Source of the DNA: Desulfotomaculum sp.
GTDB lineage: Bacteria > Bacillota > Desulfotomaculia > Desulfotomaculales > Desulfohalotomaculaceae
Assembly: GCA_021129815.1 (NCBI GenBank)
Contig: JAJOKN010000102.1
Span: forward strand, 10,963-30,767
Reading direction: 5' to 3'
Length of the DNA: 19,805 nucleotides
Shown: positions 13,612 to 19,805 of the stretch, piece by piece
Layout of the letters: each line of letters opens with the position of its first letter
How positions within the stretch are numbered: the stretch's first letter is position 1
Made by a program: the position numbers and the translations under genes
Notes under the pieces: generated by a model
What the model was told of the DNA's origin: nothing
The model's input: only the letters and a program-made list of their open reading frames with translations
Database searches by the model: none

Positions 13612-15306
13612 ATGAGAGTTTTAAAGGTTGTGAAAAAGTTTAAAAATATTTTGTTGATTTCAATGTTGGTTTTGAGCGTAGCTTTGTTATCTGGGTGTGT
13701 TGATAAAGTAAGAGATGCAGTAGCAAGCTATGTAAGACCTGGTATAGATTTAAATATCGATGTTAAGCTGATACCTGATGTGAATATGGGCAAAGGCAGT
13801 ATGAACAGAATTGCTCTGCCTAATGGCACACATGCTGATAACTTGACTATTGATAGCGGAGATCATGTTTATGATGTAAGCATATCAAGTGTAGAATACT
13901 TCTATAAAATTGATATGACGGGAAGTTCTGATATTGAAAAGACTAATGTGAGGATCAACGGAGAAGTGGTAGATGTTAGACTTAAAGATGGCAGAGAAAA
14001 AGAGGAGTGGGTATTTGAGAAAGAGACCATTCTTAGTGCTGAGCTGCCTGCAGAGAATTATAAGCTTGTAATATCTGGTCAGTTAGAAAGAGATATTGAA
14101 ATTATTATAAACGATGTGGCTGTTGACAAGGATGAAAATGGACATTTTACCAAAGAATTTTTAAATGGCGCTGGTGTAAGCTATATAAATATTGAAGTAA
14201 AAGACGCTAGAAACAACAGATCGAGCTTAAAACTAGAGGTGAAATTTAACGATAAAGTACCGAACTTGACAATTGATGAGATAAGCATACCGACGAAGAA
14301 ATTTGTTGATAAAATTAGAGATGAAGTAAAAACTATAACAGAATTTAACAAACTAAAGCTAAGAGGCTTTACAGGTGAAGAATCTAAATTATTTGTAGGA
14401 AATCAAGAGCTTGCAGTAGGAGCAGGAGGCATGTTTGAAACAGAAATAGAACTACAGCCGGGCGAAAATGTGTCAACTTTTCGTTCGGAAAGCAAAAATG
14501 GCAATGCTATAGAAGTAAATGTAAACATTAAATATAATGTGACTAAAAGACCAGAGCTCACTGTGAACATTCCACAGAACGAGATGGCAGCTGAAGATAT
14601 GATAACTAAATTTCACACAATTGAAGTATCAGGTATGACTGATGTGGGGTGCGATGTGTTTATAAATGGCGAGAAAGTAAGAGTAAAGAGAGATGGGAGT
14701 TTTTCGCATCAAGTAGAGTTAAAAGCTGGCACAAATATAATAACTGTGCTGTCAGTGGATAAAGACGGCAACAGCACAGAGCTTGTGCGCAGAGTGACAT
14801 TTACATCGGATGATTTTCCACTTAAGATATTTGCTCCTGAAGAGAGCACTAATGTATCTGTAGAAGTGAGCGGGCTTACAAAACCAGAAACTGTAGTTTT
14901 CTTAGAGAACACGAAGACAGAAGTAGAAGAAGACGGCAGCTTTTCAGGCACTTTACAGCTTACAAAGCCAGGAAACAACGTATTTACAATCACTGCAATT
15001 GATAAATACGGCAATTCGCAGACAAGGAGCGTTGTTATCAAAGGCATACCGCCGCGGGTGGAAGTTGTAGCTCCAGAAATCACTACTAACCCTGAAGTGA
15101 CTATTGTAGGAGTGACAGATGCAAACAGCACTGTGGTTATGCTCGTTGGCGGCAAAAGAGTGCCAGTTAACAACAATGACGGTACATTTGAAATATCGGT
15201 GGAACTTGAACCAGGTTTAAATGATTTGGTGCTGTTAGCTACTAACTTTTTTGGCACGACGGAAATGCCTGTTCCTATAATATATGATGATTATGCAGCA
15301 AAGTGA
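13612..15306 (+). CDS. Lipoprotein with about five tandem Ig-like repeats
   Basis: A 564-residue surface protein. The N-terminus MRVLKVVKKFKN is positively charged, followed by a hydrophobic stretch and the lipobox LLSGC, with Cys29 as the lipidation site. After a linker region (about 30-150), five related modules of roughly 60 residues follow at about 153-212, 247-309, 338-397, 416-478 and 497-558. They share a pattern G-(x)-T-x(8)-V-x-(I/L)-N/G-G-x-x-V-x(4)-DGxF-x(4)-L-x-G-x-N-x(4)-A-x-D-x-x-G-N, as in glucodextranase-B-like or Big-type bacterial domains. The only other cysteine is Cys347. The start at 13612 has a weak GGTTGGTG Shine-Dalgarno; GTG at codon 7 is an alternative. Function is unknown; carbohydrate or envelope binding is a guess from the fold. 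Confidence 0.85.
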   Translation: MRVLKVVKKFKNILLISMLVLSVALLSGCVDKVRDAVASYVRPGIDLNIDVKLIPDVNMGKGSMNRIALPNGTHADNLTIDSGDHVYDVSISSVEYFYKIDMTGSSDIEKTNVRINGEVVDVRLKDGREKEEWVFEKETILSAELPAENYKLVISGQLERDIEIIINDVAVDKDENGHFTKEFLNGAGVSYINIEVKDARNNRSSLKLEVKFNDKVPNLTIDEISIPTKKFVDKIRDEVKTITEFNKLKLRGFTGEESKLFVGNQELAVGAGGMFETEIELQPGENVSTFRSESKNGNAIEVNVNIKYNVTKRPELTVNIPQNEMAAEDMITKFHTIEVSGMTDVGCDVFINGEKVRVKRDGSFSHQVELKAGTNIITVLSVDKDGNSTELVRRVTFTSDDFPLKIFAPEESTNVSVEVSGLTKPETVVFLENTKTEVEEDGSFSGTLQLTKPGNNVFTITAIDKYGNSQTRSVVIKGIPPRVEVVAPEITTNPEVTIVGVTDANSTVVMLVGGKRVPVNNNDGTFEISVELEPGLNDLVLLATNFFGTTEMPVPIIYDDYAAK

Positions 15307-15325
15307 AGGTTTTATAAAAAAATTT

Positions 15326-15347
15326 AGCAGGATAAGGCACTGCTTTT
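15326..15347 (+). terminator. Weak candidate terminator after the lipoprotein gene
   Basis: AGCAG (15326-15330) pairs with CTGCT (15340-15344) across a 9-nt loop and is followed by TTTT at 15344-15347. The stem is short, so it may not work alone. A second 7-bp inverted repeat, AAGCATG (15350-15356) with CATGCTT (15368-15374), lies just downstream without a T-run. The rest of 15375-15440 shows nothing recognisable. Confidence 0.3.
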
Positions 15348-15437
15348 CAAAGCATGGATACAGCTTGCATGCTTGGTAGATTACTATGTGTATGATGGAG
15401 GGCTTGAGCTGATTGTTGCATAAAGCAGCGAATCACA

Positions 15438-15493
15438 AAAAAATCCCGCACCTACTTGTTGTGCATTCATCTTTAGTTATGCAAGTAGGTGCG
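15438..15493 (-). terminator. Intrinsic terminator of the cysteine minigene
   Basis: On the minus strand CGCACCTACTTG (from 15493 down to 15482) is exactly complementary to CAAGTAGGTGCG (15458 down to 15447), giving a 12-bp perfect stem. GGGATTTTTTTG follows directly. The 23-nt loop is long but contains further short complementarity (GCAT with ATGC). It has no T-run on the plus strand, so it serves only the minus-strand transcript. It lies 11 nt after the minigene stop codon. Confidence 0.85.
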
Positions 15494-15504
15494 AGGTTGA
15501 ATTA

Positions 15505-15600
15505 TTATTTATCTTTTTTGCTTTCGCTGTTGTTTTTATCTTCAGCTTTTTTAGTGTCGCATTTTCCACCTTTTTTACTACCGCATCCACATCTACCCAT
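15505..15600 (-). CDS. 31-residue cysteine-containing basic peptide, unrecognised
   Basis: This small frame is below usual gene-finder limits. It begins MGRCGCGSKKGGKCDTKK and continues as a Lys/Glu/Asp/Ser/Asn-rich, probably disordered tail ending DK. Three cysteines in a CxC-x7-C arrangement sit among glycines and lysines, resembling a metal-binding knuckle. The start at 15600 has AAGGAGG (15609-15615) 8 nt upstream; an in-frame ATG at 15606 is only 2 nt from it and is unlikely. The gene has its own consensus promoter, a strong Shine-Dalgarno and a 12-bp terminator, so it is a complete transcription unit divergent from dnaE. I recognise no family; a metal-binding or redox-related role would be inference only. 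Confidence 0.7.
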   Translation of the reverse strand: MGRCGCGSKKGGKCDTKKAEDKNNSESKKDK

Positions 15601-15648
15601 TTGCATCGCCTCCTTACAATATTATAATAAAAAAACAACTTTGAGTTA

Positions 15649-15677
15649 ATTTTATATCTTAGCAATGGTGTTGTCAA
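15649..15677 (-). promoter_or_regulatory. Promoter of the cysteine minigene
   Basis: On the minus strand the -35 TTGACA (15672-15677) is perfect, the spacer is 17 bp, and the -10 is TAAAAT (15649-15654, one mismatch). The start site would be near 15642, about 40 nt before the ATG. A TATAAT at 15621-15626 also exists but would place the start inside the Shine-Dalgarno. TGTTGTC occurs twice on the plus strand (15669-15675 and 15686-15692), the first copy overlapping the -35. Confidence 0.75.
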
Positions 15678-15716
15678 ATTTTTAATGTTGTCTTTAAACA
15701 ATAAATTTATATCTGA

Positions 15717-15722
15717 TATAAT
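15717..15722 (+). promoter_or_regulatory. Candidate -10 element of dnaE
   Basis: TATAAT is perfect and lies 47 nt before the dnaE start. The hexamer 17 bp upstream (TTAAAC, 15694-15699) matches the -35 consensus poorly, so promoter strength is uncertain. This site and the minigene promoter are divergent and within 50 bp. Confidence 0.45.
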
Positions 15723-15769
15723 ATTGCTTAAGAATTTAATTATGCTGTAAAAGGATGGAAGCAGCTTCA

Positions 15770-18700
15770 ATGTCCGATAGATTTGTGCACCTGCATTTAC
15801 ATACTGAATACAGCTTGTTGGATGGGGCAGCGCGCATAAAGCGAGCAGTTGCTAAAGCAAAGGAGATGGGAATGCCGGCGCTTGCTATCACTGACCACGG
15901 CGCTATGTTTGGGGTGCTTGAATTTTATAAAGAGTGTTTGAGTGCTGGCATAAAACCCATATTGGGTTGTGAGATGTACATAGCGCCGCGGCGCATGGAG
16001 GATCGCGTGCCTAAAATAGATGACCAGCATTTTCATTTGGTTTTGTTGGCTGAAAATATTGAAGGTTACAGAAATCTCATGAAACTGGTATCTTTAGGCT
16101 ATACAAAGGGTTTTTACTACAAGCCGCGTGTTGATAAAGAAACTTTAGCAAAATACTCAAAGGGTTTGATAGCTCTAAGCGCTTGCACTGCTGGAGAAGT
16201 TGCTGCCAATATAATTTTAGGTAAACAAGAAGAAGCACTAAGAGCTGCTTTGGAGTATAGAGAAATATTCGGCAAAGACAACTTTTTTTTGGAATTGCAG
16301 TATCACGGCATGCCTGAGCAGCGCATTGCAAATAAAGGCATTTTGCGCATAAAGGAAGAGCTGGGCATACCAATTGTGATAACAAATGATGTGCACTATA
16401 TCGAAAAAGAGGATTCTGAAATTCAGGACATACTCATGTGCATACAGACTGGCAAAACAATAGACGATGAGGATCGAATGAAGTTTCAAACTGACCAGCT
16501 GTATTTGAAAAGCGCAAGTGAGATGCTCTTTGCTTTTTCTGGCGTAATAGATGAGGGCATTTGCAGAGAAGCAATGGAAAACACTCTAGCCATTGCAGAG
16601 CGCGTTTGTGTAAATCTTGAGCTTAAAAAAACACACTTGCCGAAGTACAACGTATCTTCAGAGCACAAAACATCTGACATTTATCTGGCGGAACTGTGCA
16701 GACAAGGTGCTAAGAAGCGGTATGCAGACCCAAAAGGGGAACTGCCGCTTTTAGTTAGAAAGAGGCTTTTGTATGAGCTGAACATAATAAGCAAGATGGG
16801 GTTTGCTGATTATTTTTTAATTGTGTGGGATTTTATAAATTATGCAAAGAAAAAGGGGATACCAGTTGGACCGGGACGTGGAAGCGCAGCAGGCAGTATT
16901 GTGGCATATTGTTTGGGGATTGTGGAAGTAGATCCATTGAAGTATGGGCTTTTATTTGAAAGATTTTTGAATCCAGAGCGTGTGTCTTTGCCTGACATAG
17001 ATGTAGATATATGTCAGGAAAGAAGAGATGAGGTAATAGAATACATAATAGAAAAATATGGCTTGGAAAATGTAGCGCAGATAATCACTTTTGGAACGAT
17101 GGCTGCACGTGCAGCAGTGAGGGATGTTGGGCGTGTGCTCAACTACCCTTATGCATTTGTGGATAAAATTGCAAAGATGATACCTGCAGAACTGAATATA
17201 ACTATTGAAAGAGCGCTTAAAGAATCTGAAGAGCTAAGTGGGTTTTACAATGCAGATGAGAGAGTGAAGAAACTCATAGATATAGCTTCCTCTCTTGAAG
17301 GCATGCCGCGCCACGCTTCTATACATGCAGCAGGGCTGGTGATATCGCAGGAACCTTTAACTCATCATTTGCCGCTCTATCGCACGTCGGATGGAGCTGT
17401 TACCACTCAATTTGATATGAATGCTGTTGAAGAACTGGGGCTTTTGAAGATGGATTTGCTTGGCTTGAGAAACCTCACTATAATATCGGAAACTTTGAAG
17501 ATGATCAAAGATAGAGCGAGCGAAGATGGCATTGAGCCTATTGAGGACATATATGATATACCGCTTGATGATGCGAAGACTTATGAAATGCTGTCAAACG
17601 GTGAAAGCATAGGAGTTTTTCAGCTGGAATCGTCAGGAATGAGAGCGCTTATGAAAAAATTGAAGCCAAGTGTTTTTGAAGATGTGGTGGCTCTAGTTGC
17701 GCTTTATCGTCCGGGTCCGCTTGGGAGCGGAATGGTAGATGAATTTATAAAAGGAAAGCATGGGCTTAAAGAAATAGACTACTTTCACAAAGATTTAGAG
17801 CCGATTTTAAGAGAAACTTATGGTGTGATTTTATACCAAGAGCAGGTCATGAAAATAGCACAGGTTATGGCAGGTTATACTTATACTCAGGCAGACCTAT
17901 TGAGAAAAGCGATGGGCAAAAAAATCCCAAAGGAAATGAAAAAACACAGAACGTGGTTTGTTTACGGGAACGATGAGAAGCAAAATGCAATTCCCGGTGC
18001 GATAAAAAGAGGGTATGATGAAAAACTTGCAAACAAGATATTCGATATGATGGAATATTTTGCAGGTTATGGATTTAACAAGAGCCACTCTGTGACTTAT
18101 GCGCTGCTTGCTTATCAGACTGCATATTTAAAGAAAAACTATACTGCATATTACATGGCTGCGCTTTTGACATCGGTGAAAGATAATTCAGACAAAGTTG
18201 CAGTATACATAGATGAGTGCAAGCGTTTGGGTCTTAAAGTGCTGCCGCCGGATATAAATGAAAGTGAAGAAAATTTTTGTGTGGTTAAGAAAGGCAGCTC
18301 TGATTTCAGAATAATGTTTGGCTTAGCGGCAGTAAAAAATATGGGTGTAAATGCTGTAAACCACATAATAGAAGAGAGGAAAAACGGCACTTTTAAAAAC
18401 TTCACTGATTTTTGCAGAAGAATTGATCCGCGAATTGTGAACAAAAGAGCGCTTGAAAGCTTGATAAAAGCAGGTTGTTTTGACAGCTTGCCTGAATACC
18501 AAAAGCATCCAAAAGCTTTGGTGCGCTATCAGTTGATTTCATCGGTTGAAAAAGGCATTGAGCTTGCACAGAGGACAAAGCGGGAGCGCGACAGCGGGCA
18601 AATTTCGCTGCTTGACCTTACAGGCGATGTGAAGACGGCTGATGAAATAGTGAATTTTGACTTAAACTCAACATATTCTGCAGCAAAACTCTTAACATTT

Positions 18701-19534
18701 GAAAAGGAAGCGCTTGGCTTGTACATAAACGCTCACCCGCTTGATGGGTATGAAGAAATTTTTAGAGATGTTGCTGTCAGCATATCTTGTGTTGTAGAGG
18801 GTAAAGCGGATATCAATCGTCAAAAGTGGGAGATCGGAGCGAGAAATGAGGAAGACCGAAGTTTGAGCGTAGTGCTGTGCGGCATAATAACTGAGGTCAA
18901 AATCACGAGGACTAGGCGCGGGGATAAGATGGCATTTGCACAACTAGAGGACATGACAGGAAAGTGCGAGCTGATTTTATTTCCAGATGTTTACAAAAAA
19001 TTTTTTAAAGCTTTAAAATCTCAAAATGTTGACGTTAAAACTGCGCCTGTTGTAGTATCAGGAAGCGTTGTTGGAGATGTTGACGCAGGCGATGAAATCA
19101 AGCTGAGAGTAGATGATATAAAGCTAGCGGATGAGTTGGAGCGGACGCTTTATGTGCGCTTGCCAAAGAGAGATGAAGCAAAGCTGTTTGAGTTAAGACA
19201 GGTATTAAAGAAATATCCCGGTGAACAGAAAGCAGTTGTGTATTACAGCAGTACAAAGGAAAGGGAATTGATAGGAGATTCTGTAAGCGTGCCGGGGTCA
19301 ATATTGGAAGAGTTGAAAGATCTATTTGGCAAGGAAAATGTAGCGATTAAATGGAAAAACAATCTGTTCAGCATAAACAAGTTTGCTAAAAGCGTTGAAA
19401 AAAATAATAGCTCTTTTTTGACACAAACACATAGTGTTTTGTGTTATAATAATTCAGGTTACAATGGCAGTAAAGACAGTAGCGATGTTAATGAAAACGA
19501 ATATGGGATGTTTCGTTCGCTTTTGGATTTTTGA
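15770..19534 (+). CDS. dnaE: DNA polymerase III alpha subunit, DnaE type, with extended C-terminal tail
   Basis: A replicative family C polymerase. The start is ATG at 15770 (MSDRFVHLHLHTEYS, 1254 residues), using AAGGATGG (15751-15758); an in-frame ATG at 15755 is inside that Shine-Dalgarno. In order: PHP domain (about 5-280, HLHLHTEYSLLDGAAR and ITDHG), palm with PGRGSAAGS and catalytic PDIDVD (Asp409, Asp411) plus Asp562 in KMDLLGLRNL, finger and tandem HhH regions, a GQISLLDL segment (near 945) at the usual internal clamp-binding position, and an OB fold (about 1030-1105). The family-like end is near NVAIK (about 1195). The last ~59 residues are an Asn/Ser-rich tail with no family look, lying over a probable mtrB promoter. 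No proofreading exonuclease is inserted, so this is DnaE, not PolC. Confidence 0.96.
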   Translation: MSDRFVHLHLHTEYSLLDGAARIKRAVAKAKEMGMPALAITDHGAMFGVLEFYKECLSAGIKPILGCEMYIAPRRMEDRVPKIDDQHFHLVLLAENIEGYRNLMKLVSLGYTKGFYYKPRVDKETLAKYSKGLIALSACTAGEVAANIILGKQEEALRAALEYREIFGKDNFFLELQYHGMPEQRIANKGILRIKEELGIPIVITNDVHYIEKEDSEIQDILMCIQTGKTIDDEDRMKFQTDQLYLKSASEMLFAFSGVIDEGICREAMENTLAIAERVCVNLELKKTHLPKYNVSSEHKTSDIYLAELCRQGAKKRYADPKGELPLLVRKRLLYELNIISKMGFADYFLIVWDFINYAKKKGIPVGPGRGSAAGSIVAYCLGIVEVDPLKYGLLFERFLNPERVSLPDIDVDICQERRDEVIEYIIEKYGLENVAQIITFGTMAARAAVRDVGRVLNYPYAFVDKIAKMIPAELNITIERALKESEELSGFYNADERVKKLIDIASSLEGMPRHASIHAAGLVISQEPLTHHLPLYRTSDGAVTTQFDMNAVEELGLLKMDLLGLRNLTIISETLKMIKDRASEDGIEPIEDIYDIPLDDAKTYEMLSNGESIGVFQLESSGMRALMKKLKPSVFEDVVALVALYRPGPLGSGMVDEFIKGKHGLKEIDYFHKDLEPILRETYGVILYQEQVMKIAQVMAGYTYTQADLLRKAMGKKIPKEMKKHRTWFVYGNDEKQNAIPGAIKRGYDEKLANKIFDMMEYFAGYGFNKSHSVTYALLAYQTAYLKKNYTAYYMAALLTSVKDNSDKVAVYIDECKRLGLKVLPPDINESEENFCVVKKGSSDFRIMFGLAAVKNMGVNAVNHIIEERKNGTFKNFTDFCRRIDPRIVNKRALESLIKAGCFDSLPEYQKHPKALVRYQLISSVEKGIELAQRTKRERDSGQISLLDLTGDVKTADEIVNFDLNSTYSAAKLLTFEKEALGLYINAHPLDGYEEIFRDVAVSISCVVEGKADINRQKWEIGARNEEDRSLSVVLCGIITEVKITRTRRGDKMAFAQLEDMTGKCELILFPDVYKKFFKALKSQNVDVKTAPVVVSGSVVGDVDAGDEIKLRVDDIKLADELERTLYVRLPKRDEAKLFELRQVLKKYPGEQKAVVYYSSTKERELIGDSVSVPGSILEELKDLFGKENVAIKWKNNLFSINKFAKSVEKNNSSFLTQTHSVLCYNNSGYNGSKDSSDVNENEYGMFRSLLDF
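19418..19450 (+). promoter_or_regulatory. Probable mtrB promoter inside the 3' end of dnaE, with dyad in the spacer
   Basis: TTATAAT is preceded by TG to give an extended -10, TGTTATAAT (19442-19450), with a perfect TATAAT at 19445-19450. A perfect TTGACA lies at 19418-19423, but 21 bp away rather than 17. The spacer is filled by a dyad: ACACAAACAC (19421-19430) facing GTGTTTTGTGT (19434-19444), symmetric except for one extra T. The start site would be near 19457, about 105 nt before mtrB. A protein binding the dyad could regulate it; no regulator is identified. Confidence 0.55.
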
Positions 19535-19562
19535 TTTTAAATTTAAGGGGGTATAAATTCAA

Positions 19563-19802
19563 ATGGCTGATGTGTTTGTGCCTAATGGTGAATATATAGC
19601 GGTAAAAGCATTGGAAGATGGAGTTATGATAAGCGGACTCACACGCGGCAAAGATACCAAATTTCATCATACTGAGAGGTTGGATAAAGGAGAAGTGATG
19701 ATTGCTCAATTTACTGAACATACTTCTGCCATAAAAATAAGAGGTCGTGCAGAAATATTGACAAAACATGGCATAATACAGGCAGGAATAAGTTCTTTGT
19801 AA
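19563..19802 (+). CDS. mtrB: Tryptophan RNA-binding attenuation protein (TRAP)
   Basis: TRAP forms an 11-mer ring that, when loaded with tryptophan, binds series of GAG/UAG triplets in trp mRNA leaders to cause termination or block translation. The 79 residues align without gaps to Bacillus TRAP over the core (GLTRGxDTKFHH, LDKGEV, [14 protein letters not shown]). Tryptophan-pocket residues Thr27, Thr32, Gln49, Thr51, His53 and Ser55 are conserved. RNA-contact residues Lys58 and Arg60 are present, and the third (Lys37 of Bacillus) is Arg39 here. AAGGGGGT (19545-19552) is 10 nt before the ATG. It follows dnaE by 28 bp rather than folE as in Bacillus. The gene ends 3 bases before the window edge, so its target operon cannot be seen. 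Confidence 0.95.
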   Translation: MADVFVPNGEYIAVKALEDGVMISGLTRGKDTKFHHTERLDKGEVMIAQFTEHTSAIKIRGRAEILTKHGIIQAGISSL

Positions 19803-19805
19803 ATT

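Noticed and set aside
14709..15257. 182-codon open frame on the minus strand under the lipoprotein gene
   Set aside because: It is a Ser/Thr/Val-rich shadow of the coding strand with no Shine-Dalgarno and no recognisable domain; the plus strand has clear repeat structure and a lipobox.
19421..19444. NrdR, Rex or LexA operator at the mtrB promoter dyad
   Set aside because: ACAC and GTGT half-sites are present, but the spacing and centre do not match the NrdR 16-mer, the Rex TTGTGA site or the Gram-positive SOS box.
1..19805. tRNA, rRNA, CRISPR array, transposase or prophage genes
   Set aside because: No cloverleaf-like segments, no regularly spaced repeats and no transposase, integrase or phage protein were seen in reading the window on both strands.

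Overview
The window reads as a stretch of chromosome from an AT-rich, low-GC Gram-positive anaerobe (Clostridia-like, perhaps thermophilic). The grounds are the gene content (rubredoxin, superoxide reductase, an archaeal-type peroxiredoxin, pgsA-pheST-zapA-comM, a PHP-containing PolX, a TRAP homologue), strong AGGAGG-type ribosome binding sites, and TTG/GTG starts. No plasmid, phage, IS or CRISPR hallmarks were seen; it is ordinary core chromosome with a few unusual regulatory details. No genus can be named from the sequence alone.

Region 1-1620 (minus strand) is an oxygen-defence cluster read right to left: peroxiredoxin, desulfoferrodoxin (superoxide reductase), rubredoxin, then the first codons of a second rubredoxin-type protein running off the window edge. 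Its promoter (TTGACA-17-TATAGT) is followed at once by a 15-bp palindrome resembling a PerR box. Rubredoxin would supply electrons to the superoxide reductase, and the peroxiredoxin would remove the H2O2 produced.

Region 1730-9033 (plus strand) holds pgsA, pheS, pheT, zapA and a comM/yifB-type Mg-chelatase-like ATPase as one probable housekeeping operon, then a separate MFS transporter. The comM leader has a perfect 11-bp hairpin between a strong Shine-Dalgarno and a GTG start.

Region 9038-13193 (minus strand) is a nucleic-acid maintenance run: a CoA-binding-fold protein, endonuclease III (nth), tRNA 2'-O-methyltransferase (trmL), PolX and 3-methyladenine glycosylase (mpg), with mpg nearly abutting polX. 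It converges on the MFS gene with only 4 bp between stop codons.

Region 13194-15306 has a roughly 400-bp AT-rich leader containing a strong Shine-Dalgarno with an aborted 4-codon reading frame, then a lipoprotein with about five tandem Ig-like repeats. Region 15430-15680 hides a 31-residue cysteine-containing minigene on the minus strand with its own promoter, Shine-Dalgarno and terminator. Region 15770-19534 is dnaE, whose C-terminus carries a low-complexity tail lying over an extended -10 promoter. That promoter probably drives mtrB (TRAP, tryptophan-responsive RNA-binding protein), which ends 3 bases before the window does.

The best candidates for something new are the hairpin-bridged comM start, the cysteine minigene, and the dnaE tail overlying the mtrB promoter. 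No large undescribed system was found.
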